Assembly: GCF_954871325.1 (NCBI RefSeq)
Contig: NC_088778.1
Coordinates: forward strand, 26,087,120-26,151,119
DNA: 64,000 nucleotides
Source: Gordionus sp. m RMFG-2023
Taxonomy: Eukaryota; Nematomorpha; Gordioida; Chordodea; Parachordodidae
Direction: 5' to 3'
This document shows, piece after piece, positions 36,401 to 46,735 of this stretch (within the stretch, counting starts at the first letter, position 1; each line of letters opens with the position of its first letter). The notes under the pieces are model-generated. The model made no database searches, was not told the origin of the DNA, and saw nothing but the letters and a program-made list of their open reading frames with translations. A program made the translations under genes and the position numbers.

Positions 36401-37375
36401 ACAAACCTTTAAAAAAAATACTGACTAAAACTAAACTTTAAAAAAATCCTCTCAAAAACTAAACATTAAAAGAAACCCTCTCAAAAAGTAACCTATAAAA
36501 TCATCTCAAAAACTAAACTTTAAAAAAAAATTCTCCCAAAAAGTAACCTATAAAAAAACCTCTCAAATACTAAACTTTAAAAAATATATTATCAAAAACT
36601 AACATTTAAAAATAAACCTCTCAATAACTAACCTTTAAAATAAATCTAATCAAAAACAAGCCTTTAAAAAAAATACTGTCAAAAACTAAACTTTAAAAAA
36701 ACCTCTCAAAAACTAAACATTAAAAGAAACCCTCTCAAAAAGTAACCTATAAAAAAATCATCTCAAAAACCAAACTTTAAAAAAAAATCCTCTCAAAAAC
36801 TAAACTTAAAAAAAAATTCTCTCAAAAATTAACCTATAAAAAAACCTCTCTAAATAAAATCTTATCAAAAACTAACATTTAAAAATAATCCTGTCAAAAA
36901 ATAAACTTACAAAAAAAATCCTCTCAAAATCTAACCTATAAAAAAAATAAAGATTTACTCAAAAACTAAACTTTAAAAAAAATTATCCCAAAAAGTAACC
37001 TATAAAAAAACCTCTCAAAAACTAACCTTTAAAATAAATCTAATCAAAAACAAGCCTTTAAAAATAAAATCCTCTCAAAAACTAAACTTTAAAAAAAATA
37101 CTGTCAAAAACTAAACTACTAAAGATTAATTTTTAAAAAATGTCTCAAAAACTAAATTTAAAAAAAAAAATCCTTTCAAAAACTAAACTTTAAAAAAATC
37201 CTCTCAAAAACTAAACTCTAAAAAAATACTGTCAAAAACTAAACTAAAAAAAATCCTGTCTAAAAATTAATTTCAAAAAATTCTCTCAAAAACTAAATTT
37301 AAAAAAAAAAATCTTTCAAAAACTAAACTTTAAAAAAATCCTCTCAAAAATTAACCAATAAGAATCTTATCAAAA
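33475..37375 (-). repeat. Minisatellite, unit about 28 bp, right arm (expanded)
   Basis: About 3.9 kb is built of units such as AATCCTCTCAAAAACTAAAC plus TTTAAAAA. In the first half two unit types often alternate: one with AAAACTAAACTTTAAAAAA and one with AAAAGTAACCTATAAAAAA, giving a higher-order period near 55 bp. ATTATCTC and ATCCTCTC variants track the two types. The array is more homogeneous and more than twice as long as in the left arm, which points to recent expansion on this side. Confidence 0.95.
35276..35344 (+). repeat. Opposite-orientation block inside the right array
   Basis: Within the A-rich array about 70 bp reads on the T-rich strand: GAGAGGTTTTTTAAAGTTTA, then GTTTTTGAGAGGATTTTTTT, then TTTAGTTTTAGACAGTATTT. 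This is nearly the same as left-arm 4862-4926 in the same orientation. It is a local inversion, a template switch between the arms, or an assembly fault. Confidence 0.85.
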
Positions 37376-38820
37376 ATTTAAAATGAAAAACAAAAAAAAA
37401 GTAAACAAAATTAAAATCATAAACATAAATTACATAAATAAAATATAAATAAATAATAAAAATATAAATATAAATCAAAAATAAAAACCAAAAATAATTA
37501 AAATGTAAAGCAAAAGAAAATAAAAATTAATAATAATAAACAAAAATACAAAAAAACAAAATAAAACATAAAATTAATCAAAATAAAAAAATTAATACAA
37601 AACAAAAACAAAATATAAATTAAATATAAAAATAAAAACAATATCAAATATATAATAATAAAAGCAAAAATTAAATCTATTATAATGACAAAAAATGAAA
37701 AACATAAAACAAAATAAAATGAAAAAAAAAAACTAAAAAAAAATTAATAAATTAAACACATACCAAAAATTAAAACTAATAATATAAATCAAAAATAAAA
37801 CAAACATAACAAAAAAATCAAAATTAAAAACAAAAAAAATAAAAACAAAATCAAAAACAAAAACAAAATAAAAATTAAAAATAACAATCAAAGTCAAATA
37901 CAAAAAAAAACAAAAAAAAGCAAATATAATAACAAGATTAAAATAAAAAACAAAAAAAAGAAATCAATATATAAATATTATAATCAAATACAATGATAAA
38001 AACAAAAAAAATCTAAAAACACAAACAAAATTAAAACAAAAACATATAATTACAAAAAGAAAAACAAAATGAATAATAAAAACAAAAAATAAAACAAAAA
38101 AAAATGAAAATTAAAAAAAATCAAAAATAACTAAAAAATCACAAGTAACAAAAAAATATCAAGAACATAAAAAAAGAAATAAAAATATCAAAATCACATA
38201 CAATTATAAAAACAAAAAAGCAAAAATAAAAAACAAAAAAAAAGAAAAAAAGAAAAATAAAAAAGCAAAAATAAAAAAAAGCAAAAATAAAAAAAAGCAA
38301 AAATAAAAACAAAATAAAAATCTAATAACAAAATTAACACAAAAATATAAAATAACAAAATTAAAAACAAAAATAAAATAAAATCATAAATAAAAGAAAA
38401 AAGAATCTAAAAGAAGAGTACAGAAAAGAACAGAAAAATAAAAAAATTTCTGAATAAAAAAAATAGAAATAAAAGAAAAAAGAAAAGTATAGTTAAATAA
38501 AAAGTGAAGAGAATAGTAAAGAGAAAAGGGAAAGGCTAAAAAAGAGAAAAGAAAAGTAAAAAAGCAAAGAAAAAAGTTTAAAAAAAGTGAAAAGAAAAAT
38601 AAAGGAAAAATTAAAAGTAAAATAAAAAGAAATAGAAAAGAGAGGAAAAATAAAAGAAAAAAGAAAATTAAAGGAAATAGAAAAAAAAGTAAAATGAAAT
38701 AAGAAAATTGAAGGAAGGAAAAGGGAAAATTATAAATAATAGAGAAATGTAAGAAAAGTAAAAATGAAACTAAAATGAATAGATAAGAATAAAAAAGAAA
38801 ATAATAGGCGAGAAAATATC
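37376..38820 (-). repeat. Extremely A-rich low-complexity tract, right arm
   Basis: Reverse complement of 2620-4075, of nearly equal length. Near-homopurine A/G-rich composition at 38390-38820 corresponds to the T/C-rich half in the left arm. The 161-codon minus-strand frame starting at 38869 is compositional and not a gene. Confidence 0.9.
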
Positions 38821-38830
38821 TAAATTTAAA

Positions 38831-38923
38831 CCCCACCCCAACCCTACCCCCTATTCTAACTTTAAACAATATATATTTATTTCAATCTCACCAAAATACC
38901 ACCCCACCCCAACCCCATTCCCC
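38831..38923 (-). other. Two G-quadruplex-type motifs, right arm
   Basis: C-run clusters at 38831-38851 and 38902-38923 are the complements of the left-arm motifs, so the G-rich strand is again the coding strand of the adjacent small gene (here the minus strand). All four runs in each motif are preserved. Confidence 0.8.
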
Positions 38924-39083
38924 TAATAAAACCCCAAACCTTATATTGTAAACATTAATACTATAACACATTAACACCCAACCTCTCCCAAATCCCATCC
39001 CTACTACCTACAAACATGAGCCTATAGCTCCCCTATCAACCTAAAATATATTATATAATATAATAATAAATATACTATTGTCC

Positions 39084-39780
39084 TCAGTCGCCGGTATTTG
39101 GGCAACAGCAACAGAATGGAGTGAAGAATCTTTTGATTCGATTCCAGATACGTAAATGTCGTGTATCCGAGAGAGGGATAGGATGGGAAGAAAAAGATGT
39201 TTCCTCTTGGGAGGAAGCGGATGAATCCTCTTGATACTTATCGATTGCCTTAATTATTATATCGATTAAAAACAATAATGAATTTTATTTGTAATTCTTT
39301 TGTATATATACATTTATATAATTATCCAATTTAACTTCTAATAATATGCAATTTGATTAACCTCTATAAAATAATATTAAATGTAGGAGTGTTATAATAA
39401 TACAATATACAATTATTGAAATATATACGATATTCAAATGTAACATTAATTACTTCATTTTCCTCCAGATAATCAGATCTAGGAATGTTGGGGTTACTGG
39501 ATATCCTATTAAAATAGAATTTCTCAGCAGCCTTTGATGGATCCATTTTGCAGATCTCAGTATCCGACCTGCATTTTAAAATATTTGATGAAGATTTATC
39601 CTTATCATAAAATCGCACTCTGTTATTGAGTGCGAATTTTATTGCTATATTATCATTATTTTTATTATCTACAGACTCGTTACTATTATCACTACTATAA
39701 TCCGAATTATCACGCGTTTTTAGGATCGACTTAGTAGGGAAATACTCCTTATAGCGTAATGTTTTGACATATTCGTTCAT
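39084..39780 (-). CDS. Small PP1-docking protein candidate, right copy
   Basis: Minus-strand exons are 39454-39780 and 39084-39248, with the same splice sites as the left copy; 163 codons, intact. It differs from the left copy by very few residues. At 18-21 it reads SILK, the exact consensus of the PP1 SILK motif, where the left has SILR, and the residue after YDK is Asp instead of Asn. RVRF at 54-57, the basic helix and the four-Cys cluster are unchanged. About 575 bp upstream of the start codon also belongs to the duplicated arm, so this copy should carry the same promoter. Family unrecognised; PP1 binding is inferred from motifs. Confidence 0.65.
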
Positions 39781-40355
39781 TATTATTATCAAATTTATTA
39801 TAATGATTTTTGTAAAGATGATAATAAGAATATCAACAATCAAAAAATAGTAAAAAAAATATTTCAATCAAATTTTAAACATGATGATAAAAAAGAATAT
39901 TAAAATTTTCTTGAAAATAAGAAAATTAACGTGATGAATACTTATAACTTTGAACAAATATTAAAACAGCTTTTGTGTTATCTCTTATTTCTACTCAGCA
40001 GGGTTTAGGCATGTTCCTCTGTAAATGATTTCTGTTGATTTAGAGAGAAATTTAAGATAGTCTATTTACGTTATCGTTATTCAGAACATGTGACAGTTAT
40101 AAGAGCTAATCGTTTCATTATAAAATATATATTAATCATTCATTTTGCTGATAGTCATTAAAATAATAAATGATCTAATCTAGCATGTTGGCCATAGACC
40201 TGCCCAAAATGAGCGAGCTTGAATTATATAAAGGCCTACCCTTCATATAAACGATTTTTTCTCAAGTATACCAAAAAACCTTGTACCCAGATGAAACAAT
40301 ATAAGTGAGTGGAACTTACCCATACCGTTTTAGTAAATAATTTGATTTAGTAGAG

Positions 40356-41519
40356 AGAAAAGAAAGATGCGAAAAGATAAGATATAAAATAAGAGATAAA
40401 AAGAAAAGAAATAGAAATGCTGTTTAAAAATTTCAAATCAACTGTCTTTTATTAAATTAAATTTAATTAAATTAAAACTTTAGGAAATACTTTACCATTT
40501 TATAATTATCCAATTGAATTTCATGATGCTTAAATTTTATTTGGTACTAAAAAATTTAGAGGGTTATTCAGTAAGTAGTTATTATATATTATATATTATA
40601 AATAAGGTAGTTTATTTATATTTTTAATCGATATTTGTATTAACAATGAAATAACATAATTTATTTGATAAAAACTAATTTTTCAATTAAAAAATAATTT
40701 AATCTTTTTTTAAATCTATTAATCAAATTAGCAAAAGTTCAATAGGAGATGAGAATAGTAAGTGTTATTTTTTTTATTATCGCATAATTAATCTCGTAGA
40801 CTGGACTTAGAAATGCGCAGGAGATGTTCTCTGTAAGTAAATCGCAGTGTCATCAAAATAGTTTTTATCAGAGCCTAATTGTGGCTAGGAATGCTTGGAT
40901 AGATTCTAATATCGATTTAATATGTTGTGTCATATCATTTTCCTATTAAATAAATATTAAAAGAATGTTAAATTTATTTTAAAATTATTACAAATGATCG
41001 AATAGAGGATTTAATTATATTCTGCAATAGTGCTAGTAAAGTAAATTCCTTATGTATATAATACATAATATATTTGCTCTTAAGACATTACAACAATTTT
41101 TGAACATAATATTGAAATCAAATATACATGGTAAGGATACTACAACTTTAATTAGTTAACCTTAGATCATTGAATCTAAATAATATCTGTACTTAATATA
41201 AATTTAAATTAAATTTATATTAAGTAGAAACTACAAATAATCGTATACACTCATAATCAAGATTGATTCCCTTCATAATAGTAACACTACGCTCAAATTA
41301 TTTCAGAATAAATATGAATTATAAAATTTTCGAGTAACTCTTAGTTAGCTCATGTTGTTAAACTTCATTCAGAAGGGGATAAAATGATTAGAACATCATC
41401 ATTACTGGGAGGTTATGGATAGCTTTAAGTCAGAATTACATTTATTCATATCAATAATTACTGAGAAATATAGACTTTACAATGATCTATGATTACTGCT
41501 GACTCACTTATTATTTTGA
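40356..41519. other. Intergenic, nothing recognised
   Basis: Starts with a short purine-rich run (AGAGAAAAGAAAGATGCG) immediately outside the right-arm boundary, then AT-rich sequence without open frames. Confidence 0.5.
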
Positions 41520-41869
41520 AATATTTTTAACCCACACATCTATTTATAATTTTTTTTAAAAAAAATTACCCATCCGCCTAATGTTTAAAATTATTTTAAT
41601 AGCTGGTTTAGATCTTTATTTATTTATTTTAATGCATTTTTAATTAAACATATATTATATTTAATAATATAAACTAAAACCATAAAAAATTGAATTCTGT
41701 TATCTTCATTTCGCTTGAAAAATTTTTTATCCACCCTCCCCCCCCCATCCCCCACGTCCGTCCATTACTTAAAAAGTTTATACCTTCCCACATCCTGCCA
41801 AATGTTTAAAATATTTTAGAAAACCCGATCAATCCCGAAGTATGGGAGGGCGGGGTTTGCAGACTTCTA
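41520..41869. mobile_element. MITE-like block, right end TTTGCAGACTTCTA
   Basis: The right end resembles the TTGCAGACCTCTA terminus at 27430, and the inside again has CCC-rich words (CACCCTCCCCCCCCCATCCC near 41732) alternating with AATGTTTAAAATATTTT. A left terminus was not identified, so the left limit is approximate. Confidence 0.45.
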
Positions 41870-41879
41870 AGGTAAACCC

Positions 41880-43940
41880 TACAACCATATACCCTTTATT
41901 TTGCTTTCTTTCTAAATAAAAAATTAAATACACATCTCTCCCAGAATGCTTGCCCGCTTCGCAGCACATTCAAGAACCCCCTTCAAATCAGATCTCTATC
42001 TAGAATTCGCAAAGCGGATACAGCTAAATCTCCTTCTGATTGCATTTCCTCTTTACTACCTAACCCTAATATGAGGCGGAATGACTTAAATCCCTATTTA
42101 TTGGTTAAAAACACTATTAGCTTACTTGACAAAATACTCAAGAATTTCTTTAACTTAACAAATTAAAGATGGCGACTGCAACGCTTGTTCCCAGCTCCAA
42201 GAGTTTAAGATTCCACAATTATTTATAACAAAAAAAGGTTCGCCTCTTGAGTCTAAAGTAAAACTGATTTAAAAGAAAATGGATTGTTTAAATTTTTAAG
42301 ATGCTTTCAAATTGGTCTCTTCTTATGATTCACTGGCCACCAGGCAGATGAGATATACATAAAACTCTTTTTAAAACAATCTTCTTCCATTTCAACATTA
42401 ATCACTTAACTTTATTCTCAATGTGCTTCCGATTTCATTTCAGACGAAGTATAGAAGACAATCTAATCTTTCCACCAGGACCGTTCTTACGGCCTTGCAC
42501 GGCCTTGATGGGATCAGGCCCATGTTCCACTATTGTAAAATTTCTTCATTGATCAGCTCACAAACTTTAATTCTTCCTAAAATCACAAAAATATAAATTT
42601 TAAATCTTATATTATGTCCTCAGCTTTGTCTCCTATTGCCTTACAGAAGCCTAGTAAAGAAATCACACCAATAGCCATTGGTTCAACTTTCCGTAGCCTT
42701 GTGGTTAAAATGATATAATCCACTGAAGGCCTCTCACTTTCAACACCATTTTGATTGGGGATAGAATCATTGTCGAATGTAAACCGCTCATCATGTTATT
42801 CGTCTTCATATAGAGAGCATATGGAATACTTATCAAGATTGATTTTGCTAATGTTTTAACACCCTCTCCCGTAGCTCATTCTTACAATCAGTGAGCACAT
42901 CATTCCCATGCTACACCAAATTTCCATCTATTTTCTAATTCATTTCTCAATAAATACTTTCAACCGAGAAAACAAGGTGATCCACTAGGATACCTTTTAT
43001 TTTGCCTATCAATAAAATGATTCATACCATTAGTTCAAAATGCTCACTTTCACTTCACCTCTGTATTTAGATAACGGAATTATAAGTGGATTTCGATTGA
43101 AAATCAATAAAGGCGTACACATTATCAAGGAAATAGGATGATCGGTTGGTCTCATATATCCTCTTATGAGGAGCTAATACATCTAGGTTCCACATTAGTT
43201 AAATATCTCGACCATCAGTGTCTTCCTCCATACTACTCTAGATATGTTCCATAGGAGTGGTGATCTTCTTGAGTTGCTCCCTTGCCATACTTCCTCATTG
43301 AAAACATCTATAATATTCCAGGGATCCATTATGCTCTGCGCCTAATATTTTTAAATTTCCAATTCTTCTCAGCATTTATGAAGAGGTAATTAAAGATACA
43401 CTTGAAGATATCTTGAAACATAAATTCAATACAACAACATAGGTTCATGCTTCACTACCAACTAATAGTGGTGGTTTGGGGATTAGATCTTCCAGCGATT
43501 TTGCTATCACTGTCTATTTCGAGCAGTTTTTCCAAACCCAATCATTTCCCACACTCAAGATGATGTCCCATTGACGGAATTCAACAGACAGAATGGGACA
43601 GGGGTGTTGTAGCATGCTACTGAATTGAATTCTCTAGCACGTTATTAAAGGCCGTTCTTTATTCACTTATTGCTTAATGGATCCGGGCCCTTTCAGCTCT
43701 AAAGTTAACCCGAAATTGTGCAATAACCTTCTATCTGCTCTGGTAGACGAATTAACATAGACAGCAAAGGAAGAGCCATTATACATTGTAGATCCTGTAA
43801 AGGAAGATTCCTCATCATACATCTTTCTTCAAGAATTTAGGATCTCACATCCGCAAGCATACTAGCAATCTTCGAGAAGGTTTCTTCCTCAGTCAGAGAC
43901 TGGTTTTATAGTTCTAATCAAGGTAATTTAAAAAGAATTT
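41880..43940. other. Unrecognised complex, GC-richer segment
   Basis: About 2 kb is compositionally unlike the AT-rich flanks and has many short open frames on both strands, none over 60 codons. It looks like a decayed element or pseudogene. I searched by eye for reverse transcriptase, transposase and integrase motifs and found none I would defend. Confidence 0.35.
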
Positions 43941-46247
43941 GGGTAACATATTTATCTTTTACTTTATTTTCATGGTAAAATATAAAAGAAAGGAATATAA
44001 TCAAGCGTAAAAATACTTACTGGGGATTTTATTCCTGTATAACATTCGGACATTGGGGAAAGTAGTTTCTTTTATCCGTATGATATAATTTAAATTTACT
44101 AGAGATTTATCTTAAATTTTGACTTTTAATATACATCATATGCAAAATTTTGCCTTTTAATAAAAAATAATTGGGTTTCTGATTCCGTTCCTTTTAGGTA
44201 TCATCGGCGTTAAAAATTATTAATTATATTGTTTTTGTCCTCATTAAGAAAAAATTTTCTTCTCTTTCTGTTTTGTTTCTTTAATAAATTGAATTTCTAT
44301 CAATTTTAGTTACTCTTTAATAATTAAATTAAGCCAGGTTTTTTAAAAATATTTTTCGTAACATTGTCAAGTCAAGTCCTTAATGTTAAATTACTACATA
44401 AATTCAATAATAAAATAATTGAAAATTGTTCGTTACATTGTATTTGATCAGATAGGCGATTTTTTAAAAAAATGATATATTAATAATAAGAAAATATAAA
44501 AATCGTTACTATTTATTTTGCGAAACGGCATATTTAATTTTTTCTCTATAATATCATTTAAATTGTCAACTAAAAAAATTTAAAGCTTATCAATTTTAGA
44601 TTTATAAAAGAAAAACTGATTAAAACCAGATCTGGGGCAAAGTCATTTTTCCGTGCGTGTGACGTTCCGGCTAAAAATATGATCGGTTTCATGGTGCAGA
44701 ACGATCAACAACGCGTATAAAAGAGCTAATTTTATTTCTAATTATATTAATAGGCAGATTTATATTTATACCTTTGAAAATTAAAAAACCATTCTTTAAA
44801 GGACTCATTTATAATAAACGCGTTATGTTCAAGCGTTGCGTTATTACAAAATAAAGCAATAGTTAAGTGTAAATTTATAAATATGAAGCGTTATGATGAT
44901 AACACTACGATAAAATTTGCAAAACATTATGTTGCGATGCTTTGATAAAAAAAATATACAATACGTTTATAAAAATAATAGCGAATTTGATAAAAAGGTA
45001 TATATATTTTTTTAAATATTATATAAAATTATTATTTCTATTTTAGCTATAAATGCAGCGCTAAGATGATCATTTATATATTTATGAGGTGATGTTAAAT
45101 ATGAATTTCAATATAAGAAAACATCTTTTTCATAATCACCTAAAGCAAGATTAACCATTGAGATTTAAAACAGATATTATATTATTTTTATAACAAAATA
45201 GTTAAAATTATTTTAAATTTCATTTCTTTAAAAATAAAATGGTTTTATCATTAAATAATAGGTTTATAAAATATTCTTATGAGAAACGAATTGGAATTAT
45301 AGAAAAAACGAATATTTGGTGCTGAATTGACTTGTAACATATACAATTTATTTATGATTTCAATTGGATTTGATATTTAAAAAATAATAATTTAAACGAT
45401 AATAAGCAAAAATTATGACAACAGTTATTTTTTTTTAAAAAATCATCTTATAAATCAAATCATATATGGTAAACTAAGGAGATTTCGGAAGTAGGTATAG
45501 GTTTTTATGGGGAGTCTGCCTCCTGAATATGCTCTGAGGATATATGAGGTAAGTGATGCGACTGAAAAAACAATTCTATATCATGGGAAATAATATCAAT
45601 TTTATTAGAAATTTTTCATGAGATACTTTTTAAATAGATTTATATATTTGTACATTACTTAAAAGATGTATATATATACCTTTTTAAACGACGTATCTTG
45701 ATACAATATTCGTTATACTTAAGTTAGGTGTGCATAATGCTTAATTTGGGGTTCCAAATATATAATTAAAAAATGGTTATTAGATTTTAATAATTCATAT
45801 ATAAAATATATTATGGAAATGATAAAAAACATTAAAAATTCATGCACCCTCCTTTTCTCTGTGTAAAGACATTTTAGCCATACTAATCACTTACTACTGG
45901 GGCACTTAACAGCAGTATTGTTATATTTAATGAATAATAACATTTTATATTGGTATAATCATTAATATTAAATTTTAAAATACCGACAGTAAATTTTTTA
46001 AAAAAATTGTTCAAAAATTTGATGAGTGTCAAACTTATATCAATATAAATCTAATACTAAATTATTTGATTTCTTTTCAAGTCTAGAAATATTGATCAAA
46101 ATTATGATAAATCATATATATTTTTTTTATAAATTTCAATTTAAAATTTATCATGTTATCATCATCGATTGCATAAAATAAAAATTTATCTTCTATGTTT
46201 TTTATTAATGAAATAAATTCGGACATATTATTTAATTGGCAGTGTTG
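43941..46247. other. Intergenic, mostly AT-rich
   Basis: No gene was recognised. A GC-richer patch at 44635-44735 contains GTGACGTTCCGG (a CRE-like TGACGT) and CGCGTATAAAAGAGC (a TATA-box-like word). It stands out against its surroundings, but no coding exon follows it on either strand. Confidence 0.4.
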
Positions 46248-46375
46248 TTAAAATAGCGCGCTACTTTTTTCAATAGCGATAGGTTTAGTCCGCTGCTTTT
46301 TTCAGTAGCGGTAGCTTTAGCCCACTACTTTAAAAAAATATCGATAGCGGTAGCTCGCTACTAATTTAGAATTCA
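46248..46375. mobile_element. Partial MITE, CAGTGTTGTTAAAATAGCG end
   Basis: Starts CAGTGTTGTTAAAATAGCGC, a hAT-style terminus related to those at 17627 and 52580. The inside repeats GCTACTTTTTTCAATAGCGA-like words and ends near GGTAGCTCGCTAC. The distal terminal repeat is missing, so the copy seems truncated. Confidence 0.55.
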
Positions 46376-46509
46376 ATTATATAAATGAGCATAAAAACTG
46401 TTAAAATATAGTTATAATAATTCTAAGAATCTTTTTATTTTATTTAATTTTGAAATATTAAAATTTGTATTTAAAAAATCTGCATTATAAATCTAATTAA
46501 AAAAATTTA

Positions 46510-46735
46510 AAATGTCGACGAAGATATTATTATTGAAGATAATTTTGGTATAGATCATATCGACAGAGTAACTTCCCTGGAATATGATGAAAATATGGAA
46601 ATTCCGTTTCCTGGATTCGCAAAATATTTTAGTCTCGAATGTTAACACAGAATATATATTTCATTGTGAGATGTGCCGAAAGGTTTTATCATTAAACAAG
46701 ATTAGTAGCTTCAACGAAGAAATATTTTAATATCA
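46510..46735 (+). pseudogene. Coding-like fragment with a zinc-finger-like CxxC
   Basis: Two adjacent stretches on the + strand look coding. One is acidic (VDEDIIIEDNFGIDHID) and ends FPGFAKYFSLEC before a stop. The other, in the next frame, reads EYIFHCEMCRKVLSLNK with an HCxxC pattern like the start of a C2H2 or U1-type finger, then stops. They cannot be read together as they stand and no splice sites link them convincingly. Probably an eroded gene or transposase fragment. Confidence 0.35.

Larger units (their letters stand above)
32117..40355 (-). repeat. Right arm of giant inverted duplication
   Basis: Reverse complement of 1076-6832, in the order GC-rich MITE, unique sequence with the CACGTG hairpin, minisatellite, A-rich tract, C-rich quadruplex strand, small gene on the minus strand, upstream region, outer junction. 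It is 2.5 kb longer than the left arm. The low-complexity tract has kept its length (about 1.45 kb) while the minisatellite has more than doubled. Distance between inner ends is about 25.3 kb, and the entire SFSWAP gene lies in that spacer. Confidence 0.95.

Noticed and set aside
1076-40355. The whole span as a Polinton-like or other giant transposon with long terminal inverted repeats
   Set aside because: No capsid, polymerase B, ATPase or element integrase was found, no target duplication flanks the arms, and the spacer holds an ordinary intron-rich host gene.
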